Origin: Prorocentrum cordatum
Taxonomy: Eukaryota > Sar > Dinophyceae > Prorocentrales > Prorocentraceae
Reading direction: 5' to 3'
DNA: 64,000 bases
Assembly (NCBI GenBank): GCA_963575745.1
Contig: CAUYUJ010015306.1
Coordinates: 7,501-71,500, forward strand
Part shown: piece by piece, positions 54,201-63,897 of the stretch
Layout of the letters: every line of letters begins with the position of its first letter
Numbering within the stretch: position 1 is the first letter of the stretch
Notes under the pieces: model-generated
The model's database searches: none
What the model was told of the DNA's origin: nothing
What the model saw: only the letters and a program-made list of their open reading frames with translations
Program-made: the position numbers and the translations under genes

Positions 54201-54749
54201 GCGGAGGCGTCGGGGTTCGAGACCGACGGTCGGGACACCCTCGTTCCGCCCTTCTACGCGTCCAGGAGCAGGAGGGCCGCCACGCTGATCAGCTCTCCCA
54301 GCCCTGGCCGCCCTGCGCTCATCCTGTGGTGCGTCTGCGGCCTCTGCATCTCTCTGGGAGCCGCGGCGCCGACCGCAGGCCAAGGGCTTAGTCGGGCTGC
54401 GCCCTCCGCGCCCGCTCGCCCTCCGCGCGCTCCCTTCGTGCGCGATTCTCACCTCGCCTCCGCGTATCTCGATCGTCGCTCGAGATCGATTGATGCGTTC
54501 GAACTGTGGTTAGCAGAACACACTGGCGTGCCGCCCGCCACTCTTTACCGTAGCGGGCTACTTCACGCCCGCTTCCTCGCGACCTTCGGCGTGTGGCTTC
54601 ATGATGCAGGTTTCCCTCATTATATTCTGGTTCATGCCATCTTGGGAATCCAGAGCGCTCATCCGCATTGGAAGGCCTTTCTAACAGAAGCTTGGGACGT
54701 AGCGAGACAATGGAAGCTCGCGGAGCCGCCAAAGCTCCGCCCGCCCTAA
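51267..54749 (+). CDS. ORF3: J-domain-like segment, RS-rich region and recombinase N-domain
   Basis: An 1160-residue open frame. Near the start, RRQSLVYHPDRTPAHLG (His-Pro-Asp at residues 57-59) followed by RALKWKQLCDAKSVMLQA resembles helix II, the HPD loop and helix III of a J-domain; helix I is not visible and an acceptor-like CCTCTGCAG lies just upstream at 51407-51415. Residues ~420-650 are Ser/Arg/Pro rich (RSRSPARSRTRSPN; RRREVRSPRVAPKRRPSP). Residues ~750-920 are a globular-looking block (GLGSKNEHRRRAGKLACLF) that I cannot name. Residues ~1058-1158 (DAFELWLAEHTGVPPATL ... AWDVARQWKLAEPP) look like the helical core-binding domain before a tyrosine recombinase. The stop TAA at 54747-54749 cuts it from the catalytic part, which continues in the same frame. 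Confidence 0.6.
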   Translation: MRARVRGLRGDARLVGAQLAWRSGAGCAGGVGVRGWCGWHNCRAGGVLCRRQSLVYHPDRTPAHLGADERAARALKWKQLCDAKSVMLQAVSQAAAPPDVPSTGGGGPAARAYARAKAAGKGARKGKLAPGSTMALQALEEAVSSRVALASAELAPRAALPASGAPLPRGGVSSALATRAAESDAILVSAVSRGRVELDALRTARADATRRTVQAPARGEGERAVARAEHAEGMADRAYFRRVREAASREAAGLPRTAPVQLGRDWRKTLRAVLHNAEVSTGLANAERAARAGDAPASSTGRSLAEVEAEDPRALARPADDPASSFSRRERRAVRASLGPRDEAVEDQPNRGGHAPHSASRTGAARTRRAARQRRASMAAPPAPEGGAATAPGRRARRTANARRWAGAARPSSAAGVGSPPRSRSPARSRTRSPNPYGTDRTSPSGGCSSPPVDGPISPEEPSEPPAGEASEGPHTPDGSPPASVRSRSRAEPACDEDSPTELEDVVLSALADSSMDLERVVAGLNLEVLRRLQAAFPRRSGASPPAARASARSRSRGRGTRLGSETPRPVPPPPPPPPHHSGGRAASRSRASTAGQGLSRAVARGSSRAPSRQAKSPRRREVRSPRVAPKRRPSPATAQRPATSRHDASSGDAHAGSSRAVSAAQAPPSSVGTRSSSDAVAAPQGGGRTAEERGSSSGPAPGRDSGHELHPSGSHSGDAGSAAAAAFAARRTASAAVEQPLPPGAATALAWRLNLGGEKVTVVRWGPAWQAAFQSAASWLRSFAPAGAAEPEGRDDLHCLLQALHAYKRLFQTGGAEPIDEASWLLPYVAAVEPEAIPAGADLQAMGAGAIRGIGLGSKNEHRRRAGKLACLFDLLYHVQDGHGAIPAALWGSHSPPSEILDAFAEVVPVPHHSGLPSSAARSELAESAAAARAEPRPPFDWATLEGGGALPADIEAGARRAHRNMGGSFTSARAMLAEASGFETDGRDTLVPPFYASRSRRAATLISSPSPGRPALILWCVCGLCISLGAAAPTAGQGLSRAAPSAPARPPRAPFVRDSHLASAYLDRRSRSIDAFELWLAEHTGVPPATLYRSGLLHARFLATFGVWLHDAGFPHYILVHAILGIQSAHPHWKAFLTEAWDVARQWKLAEPPKLRPP
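53044..53071 (+). repeat. 28-bp internal duplication, copy 1
   Basis: CGACCGCAGGCCAGGGGCTT and AGTCGGGC; matches 54370-54397 with one difference. Both copies encode TAGQGLSRA in the ORF3 frame. Confidence 0.85.
53279..53323 (+). repeat. 45-bp cassette, copy 2, inside ORF3
   Basis: Partner of 47947-47991. Encodes SSSDAVAAPQGG in the ORF3 frame. Confidence 0.85.
54370..54397 (+). repeat. 28-bp internal duplication, copy 2
   Basis: Partner of 53044-53071, located just before the recombinase N-domain. Confidence 0.85.
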
Positions 54750-55441
54750 CCTCGCGCTCTGCTGCGCGCTATGGTCGGTCTCTGTTTCGCCTGGGACTGG
54801 CCTGTGATGGCGGCCTTGCTGCTCATGGGCTTTACGATGTTCCTCAGGCCTGCGAGCTGCTGGCGTCACGCCGCTGTGACTTGTCGCTTCCTTGCGACCG
54901 CCTCGAAGTTGAAGGGGGTGCTTTTCTTTCGATTCTTGTTCCCAAGACCAGGAGAACGTACCCGACGCAGCATGCTCGCTGCTCCGATCGGGGCACGGTG
55001 AAGATTCTGAATCAAGTGTTTGGGCGGTTGGCTTCCACCGATCCTCTCGCCCCTTTCGGTGCGAGCGGCTTCCGTACTCGGTGGAATCATTTGCTTTCGG
55101 CCCTGGGCGTTCCTCTTGCCAAAGCGGGTCAGGGACTCAACCTGACGCCCGCATGTCTGCGGGGCTCTGGCGCAACAGACTTCTATATCGCTACGGAAGA
55201 CGTCCCTCGCGTCTTCTGGCGGGGGCGTTGGCGTCAGGCTTCCAGTGCTGAGCGCTACCTGCAAGCCGCCGCCGCTTCCACAGATCTTGCTGCGCTGCCC
55301 GTGCCCGCACGGGCGCGGATCCTGTTCTTCGCCACCGCCAGCGACCGCCTTGTCGCTTCCTTTCTCCAAGTCGGCCCCGCCGCTTGGCCTGCCCTACTTG
55401 CGGCCGCCCGCCGAAACCTTGTCACTTCGCAAGGTCCTTGA
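54750..55441 (+). CDS. tyrosine recombinase catalytic domain, frame-broken
   Basis: After the ORF3 stop the same frame encodes MVGLCFAWDWPVMAALLLMG and FLRPAS, whose Arg (codon 54846-54848) fits the first catalytic Arg box. The frame then changes near 54850-54860: the next frame reads CELLASRRCDLSLP, VPKTRR (Lys codon 54944-54946), LTPACLRGSGATDFY (second Arg codon 55160-55162), WRGRWRQ (Trp 55229-55231) and AERYLQ with the nucleophile Tyr at 55256-55258. The usual His before the second Arg is replaced by Ala-Cys. The domain would integrate the circular DNA copy. With one stop and one frameshift this copy looks inactive unless spliced or recoded. Confidence 0.75.
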
Positions 55442-55452
55442 GCACGGGTATG

Positions 55453-55608
55453 GCTGCCTCGCCGTCGTCGGCGAGCAGGCGGTCACCCCCGCCTGACGCG
55501 CGGCGCCCCGGCACGAGCGCGCGGGACGGGCCTGCCCATTTTGGGCCGCCCCGCGCGCGCGAGCCGCGGCCGCGCTCGGAGACAGCTCGCTAGCGCGCGA
55601 GCGGGAGA
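55453..55608 (+). repeat. split direct repeat B1
   Basis: 156 bases from GCTGCCTCGCCGTCGTCGGC to TAGCGCGCGAGCGGGAGA; pairs with B2. Confidence 0.9.
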
Positions 55609-55609
55609 A

Positions 55610-55664
55610 TGCCTCTTCTATTCTCTGTGAGCAAGCTCCTGCTGACTCCGCAGCTTCTCTGCCC
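55610..55664 (+). repeat. split direct repeat A2
   Basis: TGCCTCTTCTATTCTCTGTG to CGCAGCTTCTCTGCCC; 53 of 55 identical to A1. Confidence 0.9.
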
Positions 55665-55698
55665 CCCTCCCTCCTCTCCCAATCTAAGGCTGATGGGC

Positions 55699-55855
55699 GC
55701 TGCCTCGCCGTCGTCGGCGAGCAGGCGGTCTCCCCCGCCTGACGCGCGGCGCCCCGGCGCGAGCGCGCGGGACGGGCCTGCCCATTTTGGGCCGCCCCGC
55801 GCGCGCGAGCCGCGGCCGCGCTCGGAGACTCTCGCTAGCGCGCCGAGCGGGGAGA
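55699..55855 (+). repeat. split direct repeat B2
   Basis: 157 bases, about 96% identical to B1; its end marks the right end of the retrotransposon. Confidence 0.9.
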
Positions 55856-56744
55856 AATATTGTTGGGCCCCCTGGTGCGCGCCCCCCCTGCGCCGCCTAG
55901 GCCGCAGCTAGATTTTCATCATTTTCGTGAGGAAGCCTCAGAAAAGAGGGTGTGTACAGGATCCGGTTGTTTTGTTGTAATCCGCTTTCCCTTGCAAAAA
56001 ACAATAGAAAATGACATTTCTTGTTCTAATATAATCAAATTTCAAGAATCCCTAGCAAAAAATAAGGTAAAGTGGACATTCGCGCGCGCAAGACGAAATC
56101 CTTCCAAAAGCTTAGTGTTCGGAGCGATTTCAACATAAAACCATCAAAAAACCAATGGTTTTTCAACAAAAAAATGTCAAAATCTCATCCCGCGCGCTCT
56201 TGCGGATTCGTAGGAAACCCAACACTTTTTAAACATTTCTGTCAAACGGGCTTTTGCGAGCAACTTTTTCGAACTTCTGCAACAACGGTTGCGCACCTTC
56301 CAGGGCCATCATCCCTGTCAAATAATACCATGCGGGACACATTCGTTTTTTTCTTCGCGCGCGCACGCCGAAATCTCCAAAAACCATTGGTTTTTTTTAA
56401 GAATTTTAGCACCGCGCATCATAAAATCACACGAATCGCAAGCCGTGGGATTATAACAACTTCTGTGGTTAACAAGGCTTAACAACTTCTGTGGGTGTAC
56501 GAACGTAGGCTTAACAACTTCTGTGGGTGTGTACTCCACGCCAGTGTAGTAGCCACGGTCGTCCGCAGGCCACGAAGTGAAGTGTCCGAACGTCATAGGG
56601 CGGGAAGCTGGGTGTGGGTGGTGGCGAAGAGTCGTGTGGATATTTGGTAGAGCTTGCACTGCCCCCCCCACAAAGTGGGGGTATTGGCTGGCGTCGCATG
56701 AAAACCCTGGCACTGGTGAGAACACTGAGCGTTCGGGTACAGTG

Positions 56745-56786
<42 letters not shown>

Positions 56787-57500
56787 GAACATTATTAATT
56801 CTAAAGAATAATTATTGTTTGGCCCCCTGGTGCACGCCCCCCCCGCCGCGCCTAGGCTTGGGCGCATCTAGAAAAAAAAAAAAAAAAAAAATTTTCATCA
56901 TTTACGTGAGGAAGCCTCAGTTAAATTCGATGTTAATCAAGATCCGGTTGTTTGTTCCCCCCCGTCTTTCCCTTTCAAAAACACTATAAAATGAAATTTC
57001 TTGTGACACACACGACACACAGTTGGGGGGGGGGGGTGTGGGGGGGGGGGGGGGGTGGCCGTGGGGAAATGTACAGGAGCAGGGGATGTAGTCGGGCAAG
57101 AATCAGACACCCGTTGCTAAAAGCACAATGCGTCTTGGACATTCGCGCGCGCAAGAAGAAATCCTTCCAAAAGCTTAGTGTTCGGAACGATTTTAACATA
57201 AAAACATCAAAAAACCAATGTTTTTTCAACAAAAAAATGTCAAAATCTCATCCCGCGCGCTCTTGCGGATTCGTAGGAAAACCAACACTTTTTAAACATT
57301 TCTGTCAAACGGGCTTTTGCGAGCAACTTTTTCGAACTTCAGCGACAACGGTTGCGCACCTGCCAGGGCCATCATCCCTGTCAAATAATACCATGCGGGA
57401 CAGATTCGTTTTTTCTTCGCGCGCGCACGCCGAAATCTCCAAAAACCATTGGGTTCTTAAGAATTTTACCACCGCACATCATAAAATCACACGAATCGCA
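55856..57500 (+). repeat. ~1-kb tandem repeat, units S1-R1-S2
   Basis: Part S (TTGTTGGGCCCCCTGGTG, CTAGATTTTCATCATTTTCG, CTTTCCCTTGCAAAAAACA, CGAAATCCTTCCAAAAGC, GCGCGCTCTTGCGGATTC, GGCCATCATCCCTGTCAA) spans 55858-56470 and 56816-57495. Part R (CCACGCCAGTGTAGTAGCC, GGGCGGGAAGCTGGGTGTGG, GAGCTTG, AACCCTGGCACTGG, a TTG run, AAAGAATAATTATTG) spans 56500-56815. The region is AT-richer than its surroundings. The retrotransposon abuts the start of S1. Confidence 0.85.
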
Positions 57501-57659
57501 CCGTAGGTCCTCGAAAAACAGCTGCACGACTTTTCAAAATTTCCACCCGCGCGCGCTGTCCGAATCCTAAAAAAAAACAATGGTTTCCCAACATTTATGT
57601 TACATGAGCTCGCGCGAGCTACTTTCGCACGCTCTTGCAACGGGGTTCGCGCGCCTGCC

Positions 57660-57810
57660 AGGGGCCATAATCCCTTGCGGTTGCGCCATAGGTTGCGCCC
57701 TCGGCCGCCGAGAATAAAACGTCCCCCTATTGGTTGCGCCATAGGTTGCGCCCTCGGCCGCCGAGAATAAAACGTCCCCCTACTGGTTGCGCCATAGGTT
57801 GCCCCAGGAT
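57660..57810. repeat. 59-bp tandem repeat
   Basis: GGTTGCGCCATAGGTTGCGC, CCTCGGCCGCCGAGAATAA and AACGTCCCCCTA repeated two and a half times. Confidence 0.9.
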
Positions 57811-57929
57811 GCCTTCAAGAGGCCCCAAGAGGCCATCAAGAGGCCCCAAAAGAGCCCGCCCATGTGCGAACCGTAAATTTTTTTTAAAAAAACCATGATC
57901 ATGTGTACCATGTACCCTACGGGTCATAT

Positions 57930-58384
57930 GCAACTGATGCCTTTGCGTATTCCCACTTCGGCACAGGAATTTGATTAAAAAATGTGACGAACTCCTCTCT
58001 CTCTGTCTCTCTCTCTCTTTGTCTCTCTCTCTCTCTCTCTCCCGCTCTCTTCCTCTGTCTCGCCTTCTCTCTCTCTCAGTGTCTGTACCATGTCTAGCAC
58101 TGGTAACAAAGGTATTTGTGTAACCCCACATCCGCCCAGGAATTCCACAAATGTGACCAACTATCTTGCGAGTACGTATCATCTCATGTGTGTCGTGCAC
58201 ACTATCAAATGTAACAGAGTTGTGTATTCCCATCATCCCAGGAACTTGACCCAAAAATGTGACCAACTCCGCTCTCTCTGTCTCTCTCTCTGTCTGCTCT
58301 CTGTCTCTCTCTCTCTGTCTCTTTGTATTATGTATTGTATGCCACAATTGCACCATGCTGGGCACATGCGCGCCCCGAATAAGT
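57930..58384. repeat. CT microsatellites within a ~120-bp degenerate repeat
   Basis: TATTCCCA, GGAA(T/C)TTGA and AAAATGTGACCAACTC recur before CTCTCTCTGTCTC runs at 57980-58085 and 58265-58325; a related phrase is at 58135. Confidence 0.75.
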
Positions 58385-59480
58385 GACCAAGTTCTGTGGG
58401 TGTGTACCCCACGCCAGTGTAGTAGCCACGGTCGTCCGCACGCCACAAGTGAAGTGTCCCAACGTCATAGGGCGGGAAGCTGGGTTTGGGTGGTCGCGAA
58501 GAGTCGTTTGGATATTTGGTAGAGCTTGTAATGCCCCCCCACGAAGTGTGGGTATTGCCTGGTGTCGTATGAAAACCCTGGCACTGGGGAGAACACCACG
58601 CGTTCGGGTAAAATGATTGTTGTTGTTGTTGAACATTATTTATTCTAAAGAATAATTATTGTTGGGACACCCTGGTAGCGACGCCCCCCTCGCCAGCGCC
58701 TAGGCCGCAGCCACATTTTCATCATTTTCGTGAGGAAGTCTCAGGCAAAACGTGGCGTCCGGATCCGGTTGTTTTGTTGACGCCCGCTTTCCCTTGCAAA
58801 AAACACTATAAAATGAAATTTCTTGTTCTAACATAACCAAACTTCAAGAATCCTTTGAAAAAATGTCACGAAGTGCACACTCGCGCGCGCAAGATGAAAT
58901 CCTTCCAAAACCTTAGTTTTCGTAGCGATTTTAACATAAAAACATGAAAAACCCAATGGTTTTTCAAAAAAAAGTTTCAAAAATTCATCTTGCGCGCTCT
59001 TGCGGATTTCTGAGGAAACCCAGTACTTTTTCAACATTTCTGTCAAACGGGCTCTTGCGAGCAACTTTTTCACGTGCTTCGAACTTCTGCAACAACGGTT
59101 GCGCGCATGCCAGGGCCATCATCCCTGTCAAATAATACCATATTGGACACATTCGTTTTTTCTTCGCGCGCGCACGCCGTCGTCGTCGGCCGCGGGGCCC
59201 TGAATAGTAGCCACGGTCGTCCGCATGCCACGAAGTGAAGTGTCCGAACGTCATAGGGCGGGAAGCTGGGTGTGGGTGGTGGCGAAGAGTCGTATGGAAA
59301 TTTGGTAGAGCTTGAACCGGCCCCCCCACAAAGTGGGGGTATTGCCCGCACTGGCGAGAACTGGTGTCCCCAGTCAAATGGGGAGAACTGGGGGTATTGC
59401 CCGCACAAAGTGGTCCTATGAAAACCCTGGCACTGGTGAGAACGGAGTGTCCCCAGTCTTAAATGATTGTTGTTGTTGTT
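58385..59480 (+). repeat. ~1-kb tandem repeat, units R2-S3-R3
   Basis: R2 58385-58665, S3 58666-59185 and R3 59207-59480 continue the series at 55856-57500 after an 0.9-kb interruption. R3 has a local duplication around GTGGGGGTATTGCCCGCACT. Confidence 0.85.
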
Positions 59481-60540
59481 GTCGTCGTCGTCGTCGTTTG
59501 TGTGGTTTTTTTCCCCATTTTGGCACCGTTTCCCCCCCGGTTCCGTCGCGGTTGTTGTTTCCGGCTCTGGTTCCGATTCCGATCCCAGGTTTTTGTTTGT
59601 TCAATTTCGGAGATTTCGTTGTTGCCGTTTTCAGTATCACAGATTACGTTTTTTTTTTTTTGTTTCGGATTGTTCTCGGACGATGATATTTTGTCTACAG
59701 CGTTGTTGAACGCTGTCAGAGCGTTCCGGAGTGTTTTGAGAAGGCCGCGGCGGCCAATACATTTTCCAGGATCGTTGGATCTCAGAGATTCCCGATTCAT
59801 CCTCACCCAGTGTTTTCCTCGTCTTGGTGCCGTTTTACGCTTAGGAGCAATAGCAATTTGGCCCAGCTGGCTCCAAGAACCATGGCTGTTTCGCCCCCTC
59901 TTGAGGTTCGCGCCGACCCGACACGGTGGCGTCGCCAGCGGAGGATGCCAGGGCGCCCCCTAGCGCGGCCAGATTTGTAGCGTCTGGAAAATATCGAGAT
60001 GGCGGATGTTCTGCAGTTTGGTTTTGGAGATTGGCTTTGCATCGCTCGGACGTGTGCGTGCTTCCTTGGCAAAGACCATCGAGGAGCATGTTGGATCATC
60101 GTGCGAAAAAATTCACGAAACCGAAACACGCACGGGGAATGGACGCCCGAGCGATGGCAACGATGGCGAAGTTTCTGCCGTTTTTGTTGCTGGAGATGTG
60201 GTGGGGCCAGTTTGGACCCAGGGGGCGCGAGACATGCCTCCGGTTGAAGCACGTTATGCGGCCCGCGGCAGGTTCGCGCCGCTCCGGCGCGACTTGCGGC
60301 GGCGCGGGCACGCACGGGCGAACAACTTTTCCGAAATGTCAGCTCGGGATAAACAGTAGGGTGACCCCCCTGGGACCTATTAGCAGATTCCGCGGGGCGC
60401 GATCCATTTTTTGAATCACGCGCGTCAGGGGGTCGTCGCGGGCGCCGCCGAGGGGATCGTCCACCTGCACGACAGCCTTAAAAAAATGCCTTTCGTGTGG
60501 GAGTTGTTCTGTGGATCATATTCATCCGAAGCGACGTTCA
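59481..60540. other. unassigned stretch
   Basis: 59695-59810 resembles 16560-16660. A + frame ending at 60359 (LAKTIEEHVGSSCEKIHETE ... NNFSEMSARDKQ) looks somewhat protein-like but I do not recognise it and no start or splice sites stand out. Confidence 0.35.
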
Positions 60541-60544
60541 ATCC

Positions 60545-61070
60545 CTTCTCAGGCTGAGGACTGACGTGCCGCAGTTGTCGCCGTCGTTGTTCCCGTCGTC
60601 ATCGTCGTGGTGGTGGTCGTCGTCGCCTTCGGCGTCGTCGACCACAAACGGCCCGCGCAACCCCCCCCTCAATGGGGCATCCGCAGTGCATCGTCGTCGC
60701 CGCCGTCGTCGTCGCGTTGTCGACGTCGTTGTCGCCGTCGTCGTTGTCGCCGTCGTCGTCGTCGTCGACTACAGTGGGCCTGCGCAGCACCCCCTCTGTC
60801 CACAGGGCATCCGCAATGCGTCGTCGTCAGTTGTCCGTCGTCCTCGTCCTCCTCGTCGACCTCGTCCTCGTCCTCGTCATCGCCGTCGTCGATCACAGCG
60901 GGCCTAGTCGTCGTCGTCGACGACCACAGCGGGCTTGCGCAGCGCGTGCCCCCCTAAAGCGGCATTCGCAGTGCGTCGTCGCCATCGTCGTCCTCGACCT
61001 GTTCTTCGTCGTTGCCGTCGATTGCAGCAGCATCACCACCCGTCTAGGGCATCCGCAGTGAATCGTCGTC

Positions 61071-61154
<84 letters not shown>

Positions 61155-61260
61155 TGTCTTCGTCTTCAGCGGGCGTACGCAGCCCCCCCTTGGAGCATCC
61201 GCAGTGCGTCGTCGTTCGCCGACGCCGTCGCCGACGTCGTCGTCGTCGTAGGACGTTGCA
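60545..61260. repeat. CGT array with a recurrent GGCATCCGCAGTG motif
   Basis: CGTCGTCGT runs alternate with GGGCATCCGCAGTGCATCG-like blocks at about 60673, 60808, 60962, 61046 and 61194, most of them preceded by GCGCAGC and CCCC. Asp/Thr/Ser-rich frames are by-products. Confidence 0.85.
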
Positions 61261-62710
61261 CTGAACGGGGATGTAAGGGAGAAGGAGGAGGAGGAACCCT
61301 TTCCGCTTGCCTCCTCCGCTTGTAGCCACGTCGCCACCGCCCGCCACCGGCGCCGTTTCTCCCCCGTTTTTTACTGTCTGTAGCTAGTTTGGCCCAACCG
61401 CCCTGGTATATCGGATTCGTTGATGCCCCCTTTCCGCTGACGCGTCGCCAGTTGTGTCGCGCCTGTCGCCCTCTCGCTGTCGGCCGGGCGTCGGCGCTAA
61501 TCACGGGCGCCGCCGCCGCGTGTTTCAGTTTAGCGGGCACCACCCCCGCGATTCGCCTGAGCAGGGAAACCATTCTTGAATCACACGCCCCGCCGCGTGC
61601 TTCTCTCAACCACGAACTGACATTAAAGCTCCCCGAGGCCCGCAGAAAACAGCCCGGGCGCGAAAACCTCACGAATGGTGGGGGTCGGCAGCCTCTGGGG
61701 ACCTCCGAGAGCGGAGCCCGTTCGAGGTCGAGCGGCGGCGTCAAAAAAACAGATCCCGCGTCGTCACGACGTGAATCCCGGCCACGCGCGGAGGGGGTAA
61801 GGGGGGGTAGGGCTCGTTAGAAAGACCCCTGTTTCTTAGAAGGCGCGGGGCTGAGGAGGAGGAGGAGGAGGAGGAGGAGGTTGTAGTACCAGCCCGATTC
61901 ACCGCCGAGAAACAATGGGGGGGACCAAGAGTAAAGACCTTTAGCGGTTAGATTAAGACCCGCGCCTTTCAAGAAACGCCCTCGTTCTAAGAAGTTGCCC
62001 CCTTTTCCCTTACCCCCATGTGCGCGCCGCCAATGCATGTCGCTTTACGTATGCCAGGTGCCTTCTCTCTTTCTCTCCCCCTTTCAGGGGGACCCACGTA
62101 CACTTTATATCATAAGGTCATGTTCGTTCACTGCTGTTCGAGCCCGGTCGTCCCCATGGCCCGCGATCAATGCATGGGCGTCTTTCTCATACATTGTTCG
62201 CCGCACGCAAAAGGACTCGTCGACAGCGGGCCACGTGCGTCCCCAGGCCGCCCACACGGGGCCGGCGCAGATGGGTTTGGAGGATTGGGCCACATGGCTG
62301 ATGCATCGGCGACGCGCCACTTTCAGTCAAGGGAGAAACAACCACCCGGACCAGACAATGGCGTTTATGAAACAGCCTTGGGCGTTTAGTAAACAGCCCT
62401 GCTTTGTTTGATTCCTTCTTTAGGTGCGCTTACTGAACGGCTTCGCGTGTCGGGGTGGTTATTATCGGAGTGGATGTTCTGTTCTCTATTCTGGACGTTT
62501 GTGTCCATCCCGACATCGCCGACGCGTAGCGGATGCAGTTCCCGACTCGTCTAGTCCCTTTTTCGCGGGACGTGTTGGTTGATGCTGCGGAGCCGCGGTC
62601 ATTTGAGTTTGGCACGCGTTTGTTTGCGGTTCTTCCGCATTCGTTGCGCAGACTCTCTTCTGCTAGCATGACATCCGCCCTCCCCCCCTCCCCCCCCCAC
62701 ACTCACAGCA
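61261..62710. other. unassigned stretch with GAG patch
   Basis: GAGGAGGAGG at 61853-61880. Open frames overlap on both strands and none is recognised. Confidence 0.4.
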
Positions 62711-62734
62711 CCCCCAATGGATGTCCAACATGTA

Positions 62735-62910
62735 GTAGGGTGTATATATACACATATATATAGAGAGAAATAAAGAAATACAGGAACAACAAGATAATAC
62801 ACATATAACAAAGATAAATAAAGCGAGAAAAAAAAACGATAACGAGAGAGACAGAGAGAGAGAGGACAAGAAGGAGAAGAAGGAGGATGAGATGGACAGA
62901 TAGGAGGTGG
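62735..62910. repeat. TA, GA and GAGGA low complexity
   Basis: TATATACACATATATA, GAGAGA and AGAAGGAGG runs. Confidence 0.9.
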
Positions 62911-63029
62911 GAAAAAGGAGGGGGAGGCAGGACGAGGAGGTCGGAGGCCCTGCTCCCCCAGGGTGGGCGAGCATGGCCTTGGTCAGGAGGACGGAAAGAC
63001 GACAGGGCTATGGTCAGCAGGAGGAGTTG

Positions 63030-63118
63030 TAGCCCCCTCCTCCTCCTCCTCCCCCTCCTCCTCCTCCTCCTCCTCCTCCCCCTCCTCCTCCTCCTCCTCC
63101 TCCTCCTCCTCCTCTCTC
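63030..63118. repeat. (CCT)n microsatellite
   Basis: CTCCTCCTCC with occasional extra C. Confidence 0.95.
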
Positions 63119-63895
63119 AGAGGCCCACCGTCCGGCACCTTTGGAGGGCACCTCTTGCGCTCCATTTTCGCTGGGCAGCAGCTAGGTGATGTCTCCGAGC
63201 CGCGTCTCGCAAGCCGAGCGTAACCCCTAGGCGGCAGCGTGATGCACGGTCGGCTTTGTCGGGTAAGGACGATCGGCTTCCCAAGGGTGACCCCCTTGCA
63301 GCCTTGCCTCTTCCGTCACCTCCGGTCCATCCTCGACCACTTTGATGGCCAGCCCCTGCTCCAGAAGCCTTGACAGGTGACATAGGCGTCTGAGGGGCCT
63401 GCATCCTCCCGTAGACGCGCTGACGGCAATGTAAGTAACGGCGATGTAGGTTTCGGCATTGCAGGCGGGACTGGTGCGTGGCTAAACCAACTAACCAATT
63501 GTAGAACATCGTGGTTCGCGCTTTCCTACGATTCGCTGCGTCGTTTTCGCTCGATACATTCGCACAGTTGAAGTGTGGGAAAGTGTGGTTCGCGATTTCC
63601 TGCAACTTGTTATGCGTAAGCTCGGTGTCACAAAAATCAGGCTCCCAACATCGCCGTGAACCAACATCGCCGTCAGCGCGGCCCTGGTCCTCATCGCGCA
63701 TCCTTACTACCAGTTCTGACTGCAGGTGACGCCTCCACGGCGTGCCTCGCAAGCACCGGCCGTCGCCCCCTCGGCGGCAGCGCTGGCGCGTCCCACGCGG
63801 CGGCGCGCGATCGGCCCAGGCCTGTGGAGGTGTGCCGTCTCGCACGGGTAGCTTCGCGTCCCCTGCCGCGGTCTCGTCCTGCACGGGAGGGCGCC
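63119..63895. other. unassigned stretch
   Basis: A minus-strand frame covers much of it but has no recognised domain. Confidence 0.35.
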
Positions 63896-63897
63896 TT

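Larger units (their letters stand above)
45074..55855 (+). mobile_element. tyrosine-recombinase retrotransposon with split direct repeats (PAT/Ngaro-like)
   Basis: Boundaries come from the repeats: A1 45074-45128 at the left, then after the genes B1 55453-55608, A2 55610-55664 and B2 55699-55855. A1/A2 match at 53 of 55 positions; B1/B2 at about 96%. This A1 ... B1-A2-B2 layout is the split direct repeat arrangement of PAT- and Ngaro-type elements of the DIRS order, which move by reverse transcription and integrate through a circular intermediate with a tyrosine recombinase. Genes in order: Gag-like, RT-RNase H, a J-like/RS-rich/recombinase N-domain frame, recombinase catalytic domain. After B2 the sequence passes straight into the tandem repeat seen at 56816 and 58666, which fixes the right end. 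The left flank is a CCT tract and does not match that repeat. In-frame stops and frame breaks suggest a non-autonomous or ageing copy. Confidence 0.85.

Noticed and set aside
51519-54452. Long minus-strand frames opposite ORF3
   Set aside because: They are mirror frames of GC-rich coding DNA; domain similarity is only on the + strand.
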